Shown: positions 1 through 8,067 of the stretch, piece after piece
Position numbering within the stretch: the first letter of the stretch is position 1
Layout of the letters: each line of letters begins with the position of its first letter
Origin: Gracilibacteraceae bacterium
GTDB taxonomy: Bacteria > Bacillota > Desulfitobacteriia > Desulfitobacteriales > Syntrophobotulaceae
DNA: 13,233 nucleotides
Reading direction: 5' to 3'
NCBI GenBank assembly: GCA_031274335.1
Contig: JAISQG010000026.1
Location: 1-13,233 of the forward strand
The notes under the pieces: model-generated
Database searches by the model: none
Seen by the model: only the letters and a program-made list of their open reading frames with translations
What the model was told of the DNA's origin: nothing
Position numbers and translations under genes: made by a program

Positions 1-176
1 CGCCAGGGGCGCAGAGAATTCGCGTTACGGCGCCCCTGGACCCCGCCAGGCAAAGTGTTCTGACAGAGAAAGCTGTGAATGTCAGCACAGAAATGCAATA
101 GGCTGAAAAATCAATCCCAGCATCAAGTCCGGTAAAAGGTTTTTTTAGGGTTTTTAGAGGTGACCCTTAAATAAAT
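1..176. other. Unassigned leader region with overlapping inverted repeats
   Basis: No gene can be assigned in this stretch. A perfect 10-bp inverted repeat pairs 3-12 (CCAGGGGCGC) with 30-39. Its right arm contains CCTGG (35-39), which could instead pair with CCAGG at 46-50. A second pair of competing stems follows: CTGACA 60-65 with TGTCAG 80-85, and CTGTG 73-77 with CACAG 86-90. No T-run follows the first hairpin, so it is not a normal intrinsic terminator. One frame is open from the window edge to a TAG at 99-101 and could be the tail of an upstream gene, but other frames are open here too, so this is not decided. I could not identify a convincing promoter. Confidence 0.4.
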
Positions 177-191
177 AAGGAGTGAAAAATT

Positions 192-1397
192 ATGGGAATT
201 ATTAAAGCGGCGCTGGGCTCCGTAGGCGGCGTTCTGGCCGACCAGTGGAAAGAATTTTTCTATTGCGACGCCCTGAGCGCCGACATCCTGGTGGCCAAGG
301 GGCAAAAACGCCTCTCGAAGCGTTCCTCCAATACGCGGGCCGAAGACAACATCATCACGACCGGTTCCGGCATCGCCGTCGCGGACGGCCAGTGCATGAT
401 CATCGTGGATCAGGGCAAGGTGGTGGACGTGTGCGCCGAGCCGGGCGAATACACCTATGACGCCTCCACCGAGCCGACGATATTTTGCGGGGATCTGCGG
501 GCCGGCATCGAGGCCTCCATCCAGAACGTCAAAGCGCGGTTCGCTATGGGTGGGAGTCCGGGCAAGGATCAGCGCGTCTACTATTTCAATATGAAAGAAA
601 TACTCGGCAACAAGTACGGGACGCCGAATCCCGTGCCCTTCCGCGTCGTGGACCGCAATATCGGCCTCGACATCGACATCGCGATTCGCCTGCATGGGGA
701 ATATTCCTATAAGCTCGTCGATCCGATCCTTTTTTACACGAACGTCTGCGGCAACGTGGAGCGGGTTTACCACCGCAACCAGATGGACGGCATGTTGAAA
801 ACGGAACTGCTCACGGCGTTGCAGCCCGCTTTCGCCAAAATTTCCGAACTGGGCATCCGTTACAGCGCGCTGCCCGGCCACGCGGCGGAGCTGGCTCAGG
901 CCCTGAACGAGGTGCTGTCGGGCAAATGGACGCAGCTGCGTGGCATCGCCGTCTCTTCCATCGGGGTCAACTCCGTTTCGGCGTCGGAAGAAGACGAAAA
1001 CATGATCAAGCAGCTGCAAAAAAGCGCCGTAATGCGCGATCCGGGCATGGCGGCCGCGGCGCTGGTCGGCGCGCAGGCGGATGCCATGCGGGCCGCCGCC
1101 GCCAATGAGCAGGGCGCGATGACAGGCTTTATGGGCCTCGGCATGGCGCAGCAGGCCGGCGGCGCCAACGCGCAGGAGATGTTCGCCCTCGGCCGGCAGC
1201 AGCAGGCCGCCTCCGCGGCTTCGGCGGCGGGCGCCCCCGGCTGGGCTTGCGCCTGCGGAACCGTCAACAGCGGAAAATTCTGCATGGAATGCGGTCAGCC
1301 CAAACCGGAGGCGGCCCGTTGCGACAAATGCGGCTGGGTGTCGGAAGCGGGCGGCAAAATACCGAAGTTCTGCCCGGAATGCGGCGACCCGTTTTAA
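192..1397 (+). CDS. SPFH-domain protein with C-terminal zinc ribbons (YdjI-like)
   Basis: This 401-residue protein resembles Bacillus subtilis YdjI, an SPFH (stomatin/prohibitin/flotillin/HflK-C) protein that helps attach PspA to the membrane. The N-terminal two thirds, about residues 25-300, is the SPFH-like region, with motifs such as FYTNVCGNVERVYHRNQMDG and an alanine-rich, probably helical segment near 285-345. The C-terminus carries eight cysteines (C353, C355, C364, C367, C377, C380, C394, C397) arranged as two small zinc ribbons. Such tails are common in Firmicutes members of the family. No transmembrane segment is evident, so it probably acts as a peripheral membrane scaffold recruited by the two downstream membrane proteins. 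The start is supported by AAGGAG at 177-182. It is the first gene of an apparent three-gene operon; in B. subtilis the order is pspA-ydjG-ydjH-ydjI, so the order differs here. Confidence 0.85.
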   Translation: MGIIKAALGSVGGVLADQWKEFFYCDALSADILVAKGQKRLSKRSSNTRAEDNIITTGSGIAVADGQCMIIVDQGKVVDVCAEPGEYTYDASTEPTIFCGDLRAGIEASIQNVKARFAMGGSPGKDQRVYYFNMKEILGNKYGTPNPVPFRVVDRNIGLDIDIAIRLHGEYSYKLVDPILFYTNVCGNVERVYHRNQMDGMLKTELLTALQPAFAKISELGIRYSALPGHAAELAQALNEVLSGKWTQLRGIAVSSIGVNSVSASEEDENMIKQLQKSAVMRDPGMAAAALVGAQADAMRAAAANEQGAMTGFMGLGMAQQAGGANAQEMFALGRQQQAASAASAAGAPGWACACGTVNSGKFCMECGQPKPEAARCDKCGWVSEAGGKIPKFCPECGDPF

Positions 1398-1406
1398 GGA
1401 GCGTTC

Positions 1407-2510
1407 ATGGCGGAAGTCCTCGAATACAAATGCCCCGGTTGCGGGGCGCCCCTCGTTTTTGACAGCGGCGCTCAGGATATGAGTTGCGCCCATTGCGGCA
1501 ATTCTTTCGCTGTGGAAACGCTGAAGGAGTACGAAGCGGCCAAAGGCTTCGGCGACGCCGATTGCGAGTGGGGGGATTACAGCCGGGATTCCGGCGGCGG
1601 CGACTGGCAGGCGGGCGAGCAGGAAAATCTGCGCCTGGCCTCGTGCCCGTCCTGCGGCGGCGAGCTCATCGGCGACGCCGCCACCATCGCGGCGGAATGT
1701 CCGTATTGCGGCAATATGATGATTTTGCGCGAGCAAATAGCCGGGCAGCTGCGCCCGGATTTTGTCCTCCCGTTCCGCTTGGACAAGGAGGCGGCGACGG
1801 CGGCGCTGAAAAATTTTTATAAAAACAAGCCCCTTTTGCCGGGCGCTTTCAAAGATCAAAACCATATTGAGAGCATCAAGGGGGTTTATGTCCCGTTCTG
1901 GCTTTTCGACTGCGGCACGAGTGCGCGCATAACTTACCGGGCCACGCGCGTGTCCTTTCGCAGCGACTCCAGGTATAATTACACCACGACCCGGCATTAT
2001 CATGTCCTGCGGGCCGGGGACATTGATTTTGCCCGTGTGCCCGTGGACGGCTCCGGCAAAATAGACGATGTCTACATGGAGGCGCTGGAACCATTTGATT
2101 ACACGGATTTCCAGCCGTTTTCCACCACGTATCTGTCCGGCTTTCTGGCCGATCGTTACGATGTGGACGCCAAAGCGAGCGAGGGGCGGGCCAATGAGCG
2201 CATCCGCGCCAGCGCGCAGGAGATGTTTGACGCGACCGTGCGCCGGGAGGGTTTCACCACCTATCACGCCGAAGCAGTCAATATCCGCCTCAAAAGCGGT
2301 GAAATAAGCTATGCCCTGCTGCCGGTCTGGCTGCTGAACACGAAATACAGGGGCAGGGATTATCTGTTCGCGATGAACGGGCAGACAGGCAAATTCACGG
2401 GACGCCTGCCTGTTTCGCCGGGAAAATTTTGGGGTTGGCTGGTCGGCCTTTTTCTCGGCCTCGGCGGGGTTTTTGCCACCGCTGTCTGGCTTGCCACGGG
2501 AGGCCTGTGA
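1407..2510 (+). CDS. TFIIB-type zinc-ribbon membrane protein (YdjG-like)
   Basis: This 367-residue protein resembles Bacillus YdjG. Two zinc ribbons are visible: C9/C12 with C27/C30, and C80/C83 with C98/C101. They are separated by an acidic, glycine-rich linker. A conserved central domain (about 115-335) contains YVPFWLFDC and ALLPVWLLNTKY. The only clear membrane segment is near the C-terminus (about 341-363), leaving the zinc ribbons in the cytoplasm if it is tail-anchored. In B. subtilis YdjG and YdjH act together as the membrane partners of YdjI and PspA, and the adjacent genes suggest the same here. AAGGAG at 1396-1401 overlaps the upstream stop and lies 5 nt before this ATG, so expression is probably coupled. 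The stop overlaps the next start by one base. Confidence 0.82.
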   Translation: MAEVLEYKCPGCGAPLVFDSGAQDMSCAHCGNSFAVETLKEYEAAKGFGDADCEWGDYSRDSGGGDWQAGEQENLRLASCPSCGGELIGDAATIAAECPYCGNMMILREQIAGQLRPDFVLPFRLDKEAATAALKNFYKNKPLLPGAFKDQNHIESIKGVYVPFWLFDCGTSARITYRATRVSFRSDSRYNYTTTRHYHVLRAGDIDFARVPVDGSGKIDDVYMEALEPFDYTDFQPFSTTYLSGFLADRYDVDAKASEGRANERIRASAQEMFDATVRREGFTTYHAEAVNIRLKSGEISYALLPVWLLNTKYRGRDYLFAMNGQTGKFTGRLPVSPGKFWGWLVGLFLGLGGVFATAVWLATGGL

Positions 2511-3346
2511 TGCGGCGCTCAATCCGGCCGGCCCTGCGCGCGCTGGCTTTAATCGGCGTGATTTTGGGCGCCCTGTCCGCCTGGGCGCCGACCGCCGCGG
2601 CTCAAAACGCGCCGGAGACTTACGCTTCGCCGCCGCGCCTCGTGGACGGGGCGGATTTGCTGAGCGAACGGGAGGAGGATCTCCTGCGCCGGATCCTGGA
2701 TTCCCTGGTTGAGGAATACGCCTGTGACATCGTGTTGGTGTCGGTGGAAAGCACGGAAGGCCAAACAGCCCGGGCTGACGCCGATGATTTTTATGATTAC
2801 GGCGGCTATGGCATCGGGCCTGACGACGACGGGCTTTTGTTCCTGATCGTCATGGATTCACGTGATCTGTGGATATCCACGCACGGGCTGGCCATTCGGC
2901 TGATCAACGATTACGAAATTGACCGGATTCTCGACCGGGCCGCGCCTTATTTTACGGATGGAGACTATGACGGCGGCTTCCGGCGCTTCCTGGCGGACAT
3001 GGAAGATGGCCTGCGGGAGTATTCGGCCGGCGATTACGGCGGGGAGAGGAAGCTGCCGCGGGAAAAAACGCTTTTATACCTGGCGGGCGCGGGCGGGGCG
3101 GCTTTGCTGCTCGCCCTCGCCGTGACGCTGGCGATGAGAAGGGGCATGAACACGGCGCGCCCGAACAATTTGGCGCAAGAATATGTAAAACCAGGGAGTT
3201 TTAACCTGCGCGAGTCAAAGGAGATCTACCTTTACCAGACGGTGATCAAAACGCCTCGCGCGAGCGCCCACAGCAGCGGCGGCGGTAGCCGGACGCACCG
3301 GAGCAGCAGCGGGCGCATACACGGCGGCGGCGGGCGGCGGTTTTAG
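2510..3346 (+). CDS. TPM-domain secreted/membrane protein (YdjH/YgcG-like)
   Basis: The ATG at 2510 overlaps the upstream TGA (TGATG), giving 278 residues. An earlier in-frame ATG at 2429 would add 27 residues unlike a signal peptide, so 2510 is preferred. The N-terminus is a typical signal sequence: arginines at 2, 3, 6 and 10, a hydrophobic core at 11-24, and likely cleavage near TAAAQ (28-32). A TPM domain follows (about 45-170), with LLSEREEDLL, a DDDGLLFLIVMDSRDLWIST strand region and an FTDGDYDGGF segment. A transmembrane helix lies at about 188-209. The cytoplasmic tail ends in the Ser/Gly/Arg-rich sequence seen in this family (GRIHGGGGRRF). The TPM domain would lie outside the membrane. 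It probably pairs with the zinc-ribbon protein encoded just upstream in an envelope-stress complex, which is an inference from the YdjGHI module. Confidence 0.83.
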   Translation: MRRSIRPALRALALIGVILGALSAWAPTAAAQNAPETYASPPRLVDGADLLSEREEDLLRRILDSLVEEYACDIVLVSVESTEGQTARADADDFYDYGGYGIGPDDDGLLFLIVMDSRDLWISTHGLAIRLINDYEIDRILDRAAPYFTDGDYDGGFRRFLADMEDGLREYSAGDYGGERKLPREKTLLYLAGAGGAALLLALAVTLAMRRGMNTARPNNLAQEYVKPGSFNLRESKEIYLYQTVIKTPRASAHSSGGGSRTHRSSSGRIHGGGGRRF

Positions 3347-3428
3347 TTTTTTATCTATTATAGCGGATATACAAGCATGGATAAGGCGAACGCGTCCGGG
3401 AACGGGACGGGCGCCGGAAGGGGTGTTT

Positions 3429-4604
3429 ATGGGTAAGGAATTAGGGTTAAAATACGGCTGTAACCCGAATCAGAAAGAGGCGCGCGTTTTTGGAACAGAA
3501 GGTGATCTCCCGTTCACTGTGCTGAACGGCCGGCCGGGCTATATCAATTTTCTTGACGCTTTGAACGGCTGGCAGCTTGTGCGGGAAATGAAAGCGGCCA
3601 CCGGTCTGCCGGCAGCCGCTTCCTTCAAACACGTCAGCCCGGCGGGCGCCGCGATCGGGCTGCCGCTGTCCGCCGAGCTACAAAAAAGCTGTTTTGTCAG
3701 CGATCTGCCGCTTTCCGCTCTGGCGGCGGCTTACGCCCGCGCCCGTGGCGCGGATCGCATGTCTTCTTACGGGGATTTTATCGCTCTTTCGGACGAGTGC
3801 GACCGGGAAACGGCCGCGCTTATCGCCAGGGAAGTTTCGGACGGCGTCGTTGCGCCCGCTTATGCGGCGGAAGCGCTGCCGCTGCTTAAAGCCAAACGCG
3901 GGGGAGCTTACAATATCGTGCAAATCGATGAAAGCTACCGCCCTCCGCGAATGGAGCACAAGGAAGTTTTCGGCGTCGCCTTCGAGCAGGAGCGCAATGC
4001 GCTTGTTATTGACGACAGTTTGCTGCAAAATTTCCCCACCCGGCACAAAACCCTGCCGGCTTCGGCGCGCCGCGATCTGCTCGTGGCCCTCGTCGCCCTG
4101 AAATACACGCAGTCGAACTCCGTGTGCTATGCTTGGGACGGGCAGCTGATCGGCGTGGGGGCCGGACAGCAGTCCCGGATCCATTGCACGCGCCTGGCCG
4201 GCAACAAGGCGGATATCTGGCGCTTGCGCCTGCACCCCCGGGTGCTGGCTCTGCCTTTCCGGACGGAAATCGGGCGGCCGGACCGGGATAACGCGATTGA
4301 TGTGTATCTTTCGGAGGATTATGCCGCTGTGCTGCAAAACGGCGTGTGGGAGCGGCTTTTCACGGAGCGGCCCGCGCCGCTGTCCCGCGCCGAAAAAGAA
4401 GAATGGCTGGCGGCGGCGGATGGGGTGGCGCTGGCCTCGGACGCCTTTTTCCCGTTTGGCGACAATATTGAGCGCGCACACAAAAGCGGAGTGCGTTACA
4501 TCGCGCAAACCGGCGGCTCCATTCGGGACGACCATGTGATCGCGGCCTGTGACCGCCTCGGCATAACGATGGCCTTCACCGGAGTCTGCCTTTTTCATCA
4601 TTGA
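3429..4604 (+). CDS. purH: Short-form AICAR formyltransferase (PurH-like, no IMP cyclohydrolase domain)
   Basis: The protein transfers a formyl group from 10-formyl-THF to AICAR to make FAICAR, the penultimate step of IMP synthesis. At 391 residues it is shorter than bifunctional PurH (about 510), because the N-terminal methylglyoxal-synthase-like cyclohydrolase domain is missing. It opens directly with [12 protein letters not shown], typical of the transformylase half. The catalytic Lys-His pair is K67-H68 in SFKHVSPAG, and the nucleotide-binding signature reads [20 protein letters not shown]. This single-domain form is known in Clostridia and Negativicutes; ring closure must then come from another enzyme, not seen here. 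ATG 3429 is preferred over the in-frame GTG at 3423 because GGAAGGGG (3416-3423) sits 5 nt before it. The 82-nt gap to the TPM gene holds no clear promoter or terminator, so read-through from upstream is possible. Confidence 0.9.
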   Translation: MGKELGLKYGCNPNQKEARVFGTEGDLPFTVLNGRPGYINFLDALNGWQLVREMKAATGLPAAASFKHVSPAGAAIGLPLSAELQKSCFVSDLPLSALAAAYARARGADRMSSYGDFIALSDECDRETAALIAREVSDGVVAPAYAAEALPLLKAKRGGAYNIVQIDESYRPPRMEHKEVFGVAFEQERNALVIDDSLLQNFPTRHKTLPASARRDLLVALVALKYTQSNSVCYAWDGQLIGVGAGQQSRIHCTRLAGNKADIWRLRLHPRVLALPFRTEIGRPDRDNAIDVYLSEDYAAVLQNGVWERLFTERPAPLSRAEKEEWLAAADGVALASDAFFPFGDNIERAHKSGVRYIAQTGGSIRDDHVIAACDRLGITMAFTGVCLFHH

Positions 4605-4629
4605 CGGCTTTCTTTTTTTCGGTTACAAT
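4601..4629 (+). promoter_or_regulatory. Sigma-A promoter for the cysS operon
   Basis: TTGACG (4601-4606) and TACAAT (4624-4629) are separated by 17 bp. The -35 box overlaps the purH stop codon (TGA 4602-4604). Transcription would begin near 4636, leaving a leader of about 63 nt, too short for a T-box riboswitch of the kind often found before cysS in this phylum. Confidence 0.75.
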
Positions 4630-4698
4630 AAGACGAGAACCGCCGGACGGGACTCCGCTGCCGGAGGCTGGTCGGCGATAATGCCGGGAGGGAACAGG

Positions 4699-6117
4699 GT
4701 GATTCGGCTTTACAACACGATGACCCGCCAAAAAGAAGAATTTGTCCCGCGCGATCCGGGCAAAGTCTCCATGTACGCCTGCGGGCCGACTGTTTACAAT
4801 TATGTGCATCTGGGAAACGCGCGGATGCTGGTCGTTTTTGACATGATCCGGCGCTACTTCGCCTGGCGGGGCTTTGAGGTCAATTATGTTCAGAATTTTA
4901 CCGACATTGACGTTAAAATAATCGCCCGCGCGCGGGAGGAAGGATGCGAACCGGGAGATCTGGCCGCGAAATATATCGAGGCTTATTTCACCGATGCCGC
5001 CGCTTTGCGCATCCAAAAAGCCACGGCTCATCCCAAGGCGACCGGGAACATCGCGGAAATGCAGGACATCATCAAGGCGCTCATTGAAAAAAATCTGGCT
5101 TACGCGGCGGACGGGGACGTTTACTTTGCCGTTGACCGTTTTGCCGGCTATGGCAAACTTTCCGGCCGCGCCACCGAAGACATGTTGGCCGGGGCGCGGG
5201 TGGACATCAATCCCCGCAAGCGCGGCCCGATGGATTTTGCCTTATGGAAAAAGGCGAAGGAGGGCGAGCCGTACTGGCCGAGCCCGTGGGGCAACGGTCG
5301 CCCCGGCTGGCATATCGAGTGTTCCGCGATGGCCCTTAAATACCTCGGCCCCGCCTTTGACATTCACGGCGGCGGCGGCGATCTGGTTTTTCCTCACCAC
5401 GAAAACGAAATCGCGCAGACGGAGGGCTACCTGGACGGGGAAATCATGGCCCGCTACTGGATGCACAATGCCTTTATCACCGTCAGCCGAGAGAAAATGT
5501 CCAAATCGCAGGGCAATTTTTTTCTCGTGCGCGATGTGCTGTCCCAATGGAGCGGCGACATCGTGCGCTTCTATTTGCTGGGGACGCATTACCGCAGCCC
5601 GCTTGATTTTGACGAAGAAAAACTGGTCATGGCCGGCAAGGGGCTGGATCGCCTGAAAACAGCGATCCGTCTGGCGCGGGAAGCGCTGAGCCGGCCCGGG
5701 GGCGCGGCGGAGGATTTGCGCGCGAGCGCCGCTCAGGCGCGGCGTTCATTCACGGAAGCGATGGACGATGATTTTAATTCGGCGCAGGCCTATGCCGCGC
5801 TGTTTGATTTGGCGCATGATATAAACGCGGCCGTGGCGGCGGGGGACGCGCTGCCGGCGGCGCTGCGCGAGGCCGCCGACGTGCTGGGCGAGCTTTCTTC
5901 CGTCCTGGGCCTTGTCCTCACGGAAGATTCGGCCGGGCAGACGGGGGCGGGCGAGGAAAAGATTTCGGCTCTGATGGCGCTGATCGTTGACATGCGCGCC
6001 GCCGCCCGCGCGAAAAAAGACTGGGCGACGGCGGATCTGATCCGGGACCGCCTGAAAGAGGCCGGTATCGCGATTGAAGACACGCCCCAGGGCGCGCGTT
6101 GGTACGAAACGCCGTGA
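4699..6117 (+). CDS. cysS: Cysteinyl-tRNA synthetase
   Basis: This class I synthetase charges tRNA-Cys. With a GTG start at 4699 it is 472 residues, normal for the family. The ATP-binding HIGH motif is HLGN (37-40) and the KMSKS loop is intact at 266-270. The zinc ligands match known enzymes: C28 (YACGPTVYN), C208 (GWHIECSAM), H233 and E237 (HHENEIAQ). An ATG at 4681 would extend the protein by six residues, but its only nearby GGAGG (4663-4667) is 13 nt away and lies in a small hairpin (4653-4666). GGGAGGGA (4686-4693) is 5 nt from the GTG, and [15 protein letters not shown] fits the family N-terminus. It heads a tight operon with mrnC, thyX and rlmB; its stop overlaps the next start by two bases. 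Confidence 0.96.
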   Translation: MIRLYNTMTRQKEEFVPRDPGKVSMYACGPTVYNYVHLGNARMLVVFDMIRRYFAWRGFEVNYVQNFTDIDVKIIARAREEGCEPGDLAAKYIEAYFTDAAALRIQKATAHPKATGNIAEMQDIIKALIEKNLAYAADGDVYFAVDRFAGYGKLSGRATEDMLAGARVDINPRKRGPMDFALWKKAKEGEPYWPSPWGNGRPGWHIECSAMALKYLGPAFDIHGGGGDLVFPHHENEIAQTEGYLDGEIMARYWMHNAFITVSREKMSKSQGNFFLVRDVLSQWSGDIVRFYLLGTHYRSPLDFDEEKLVMAGKGLDRLKTAIRLAREALSRPGGAAEDLRASAAQARRSFTEAMDDDFNSAQAYAALFDLAHDINAAVAAGDALPAALREAADVLGELSSVLGLVLTEDSAGQTGAGEEKISALMALIVDMRAAARAKKDWATADLIRDRLKEAGIAIEDTPQGARWYETP

Positions 6118-6497
6118 AAGAAAGCGGCGCCGCCTGGCGCGGGTACAATATCCTGGCGCTGGCCTGGCTGGGCGACGCCGTCTTTGAGTTGTGGGTGCGC
6201 GAACAGCTGCTGGCCCGCGGCGAAGCGGTCAAGGCTGACGATTTGCATACGCGCGCCGTGGCGCTCGTGCAGGCCAAAAGCCAGGCGGAACTGATTCGCC
6301 GGCTGGAACCGCTTTTGACAGAAGAAGAAGCGCGGGTTTACCGGCTGGGCCGCAATACGGGCGGCAGGCATCCGCGCAGCACGGATGTCATCACCTACCG
6401 GCACGCGACGGCGCTGGAGGCGCTGGTCGGCTACTGGCACGTCACGGGACAGCGGGAGCGGATGAAAGAAATGATGGAGCATATCGCATGGAAGTGA
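6114..6497 (+). CDS. mrnC: Mini-ribonuclease III (23S rRNA maturation)
   Basis: Mini-III is an RNase III-type nuclease lacking the double-strand RNA-binding domain; in Bacillus it trims the 23S rRNA precursor. The GTG at 6114 overlaps the cysS stop (GTGA) and gives 127 residues, slightly shorter than B. subtilis MrnC (143). A TTG at 6099 is the alternative. The catalytic signature is [10 protein letters not shown] (D21, E25), followed by [20 protein letters not shown] and ALEALVGYW, where E102 is the second acidic position. The location between cysS and rlmB is the conserved one in Bacillota. Its last 10 bases overlap thyX, so translation is probably coupled. Confidence 0.92.
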   Translation: MKESGAAWRGYNILALAWLGDAVFELWVREQLLARGEAVKADDLHTRAVALVQAKSQAELIRRLEPLLTEEEARVYRLGRNTGGRHPRSTDVITYRHATALEALVGYWHVTGQRERMKEMMEHIAWK

Positions 6498-7189
6498 GGC
6501 TGATTGCTTTCACGCCCGAGCCGGAAAAAGTCGTGGCCGCCGCCGCCCGGCTCTGCTATTCCTCCGGCGCCGTGCCGGAACTGCTCTCCGGCCTTGAAGC
6601 GGAGAACAGCGCGCGGCTTGTCGAAAAATTGTATAAAATGGGACATTTATCCACATTTGAACACGCGAGTTTCCAGTTTTCCGTGGACGGCGTCTCGCGC
6701 GCCCTGTCGCACCAGCTGGTGCGGCACCGGATCGCGAGCTACGCGCAAAGATCGCAGCGCTATGTGCGGGAAACGGGCTTTAGTTTTGTGACGCCGCCCT
6801 CGGTGCGGGAAAATCCGGAGGCGCTGCGCCGCTTTCAGGCCGCGATGGAGTTTTTACGGGACGGCTATGAGGCACTCGCCAGGGAAGTGCCGCCGGAGGA
6901 CGCGCGCTATATTTTGCCCAATGCTTGTGCGACCTCGTTGCTGGTCACGATGAACGCGCGCGCCCTGCTCCATTTTTTTGAGCTGCGCGCTTGCACGCGG
7001 GCGCAATGGGAGATCCGGGAGCTGGCCCGGCGGATGCTTGCGCTCGCGCGGGAAGCGGCGCCCCATTTGTTCCGACTGGCCGGCCCGCCGTGCGAAACGG
7101 GGGGCGTGTGCCCGGAGGGGGAGATGAGCTGCAAGAGAGGAAAAGCGAGAAATCAGCACGCGGAGCAGCTTTCTCACCGGGAGACGTGA
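6488..7189 (+). CDS. thyX: FAD-dependent thymidylate synthase
   Basis: ThyX methylates dUMP to dTMP using methylene-THF, with FAD and NADPH, and is unrelated to ThyA. The defining RHR(X7)S motif is present as RHRIASYAQRS (residues 79-89), followed by QRYV. The C-terminal substrate-binding segment LLHFFELRACTRAQWEIR is also clear. At 233 residues it is the usual size. The tail (about 200-215) has three cysteines spaced CX6CX6C (GPPCETGG, then VCPEGEMSC), seen in many Firmicutes homologues, followed by about 18 charged, poorly conserved residues. The ATG lies inside the end of mrnC, and rlmB starts one base after the stop. Folate use links it loosely to purH upstream. Confidence 0.96.
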   Translation: MEVRLIAFTPEPEKVVAAAARLCYSSGAVPELLSGLEAENSARLVEKLYKMGHLSTFEHASFQFSVDGVSRALSHQLVRHRIASYAQRSQRYVRETGFSFVTPPSVRENPEALRRFQAAMEFLRDGYEALAREVPPEDARYILPNACATSLLVTMNARALLHFFELRACTRAQWEIRELARRMLALAREAAPHLFRLAGPPCETGGVCPEGEMSCKRGKARNQHAEQLSHRET

Positions 7190-7190
7190 T

Positions 7191-7952
7191 TTGTCAAATG
7201 AGAAAGAAATGACGGAGCGCGACATATTCTGCGGGCGCAACGCCGTGCTGGAAATTTTGCGCTCTGGGCGGGAAATCCATAAAATATGGCTGAAAAAAGA
7301 GGGCGGGCGGAATAATGACATCCGCCAAGCGGCGGCGGAGCGCGGCATTCCCGTGCAGAGCGCGGATGAGGCGGCGCTGGCTCGACTGACTGACGGCGGG
7401 CGGCACCAGGGCGTCGCGGCCTGGATTGCCGCCGGGAGTTACGCGGAGCCGGAAGATATTCTGGCCGCCGCCGCGGCGAAGGGCGAGGACGCGCTGATTA
7501 TCGCGCTGGATTCGGTTGAGGATCCGCAGAACCTGGGCTCGGTTTTGCGCACCGCCGAAGGAATGGGGGCTCACGGCGTCATCGTCCCCAAACGCCACGG
7601 AGCGGGACTGACGGCGGCCGTGGCCCGCGTCGCCGCCGGAGCCGCGGAATATGTGCCCGTGGCCAGGGTGAGCAATTTAGCCCGGTCGCTGGAATTTTTG
7701 CAGGAGCAGGGCTTGTGGATCACCGGCGCGGAGCGGGACGGGGTTTCCGTTTTCGGCGCCGATCTGACCGGGCCGCGGGCTCTTGTGCTGGGCGGAGAGG
7801 CCAAAGGACTCGGCCGCGCGGTCCGCGCTGCCTGCGATGAAATAGTTTCCCTGCCGATGGTGGGACGGCTTTCGTCTTACAATGTCGGCGCGGCGGCCGC
7901 CATGCTCATGTACGAGACGCGCCGGCAAAGAGCGGGACGGGAAAAAGAATGA
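7191..7952 (+). CDS. rlmB: 23S rRNA (guanosine-2'-O-)-methyltransferase RlmB, TrmH family
   Basis: This SPOUT-fold enzyme uses SAM to methylate a 23S rRNA guanosine (G2251 in E. coli). The N-terminal substrate-binding domain begins DIFCGRNAVLEIL. The three TrmH-family motifs follow: DSVEDPQNLGSVLRTAE (107-123, with N114 and R120), LVLGGEAKGLG (198-208) and LSSYNVGAAAAMLMYE (227-242). These build the knotted SAM site. Motif 3 has tyrosine at 230 where leucine is common. A TTG start at 7191 is supported by GGGAG at 7179-7183, 7 nt away; an ATG at 7209 would be six residues shorter with a poor ribosome site. Length is 253 residues, as expected. It is the last gene of the cysS operon; no terminator is obvious before the sigH promoter. 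Confidence 0.93.
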   Translation: MSNEKEMTERDIFCGRNAVLEILRSGREIHKIWLKKEGGRNNDIRQAAAERGIPVQSADEAALARLTDGGRHQGVAAWIAAGSYAEPEDILAAAAAKGEDALIIALDSVEDPQNLGSVLRTAEGMGAHGVIVPKRHGAGLTAAVARVAAGAAEYVPVARVSNLARSLEFLQEQGLWITGAERDGVSVFGADLTGPRALVLGGEAKGLGRAVRAACDEIVSLPMVGRLSSYNVGAAAAMLMYETRRQRAGREKE

Positions 7953-8006
7953 GAATGCGGAACCCGTAAAATTCGGCAAAAAGTCAGCAAATCGGGGAAA
8001 CTGCTA

Positions 8007-8035
8007 TTGACGGGGCTTTGCGGCTCGGTTATAAT
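8007..8035 (+). promoter_or_regulatory. Sigma-A promoter for sigH
   Basis: TTGACG (8007-8012) and TATAAT (8030-8035) are separated by 17 bp. Initiation would fall near A8042, just ahead of the first in-frame ATG of sigH at 8044, which would make that ATG leaderless. The promoter is of the housekeeping type, so sigH is probably transcribed during growth. Confidence 0.8.
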
Positions 8036-8067
8036 CGTATTATATGCTTGAACAGGAGTTGATTTAT

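Noticed and set aside
60..180. A sigma-W or sigma-A promoter for the SPFH operon
   Set aside because: TGAAAA near 104 has no properly spaced CGTA-type -10, and no good hexamer pair with 16-18 bp spacing was found, so no promoter is claimed.
123..2522. A 799-codon open frame on the minus strand opposite the SPFH and zinc-ribbon genes
   Set aside because: It mirrors two well-recognised + strand genes, has arginine- and histidine-rich composition with no family motif, and arises from GC-rich codon bias leaving few stops on the other strand.
3678..4601. A 307-codon minus-strand frame opposite purH
   Set aside because: The + strand carries clear AICAR transformylase motifs in the same region; the reverse frame shows no recognisable domain.
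4630..4698. A T-box riboswitch before cysS
   Set aside because: The leader from the predicted start is about 63 nt and lacks the T-box sequence; only a small hairpin is present.
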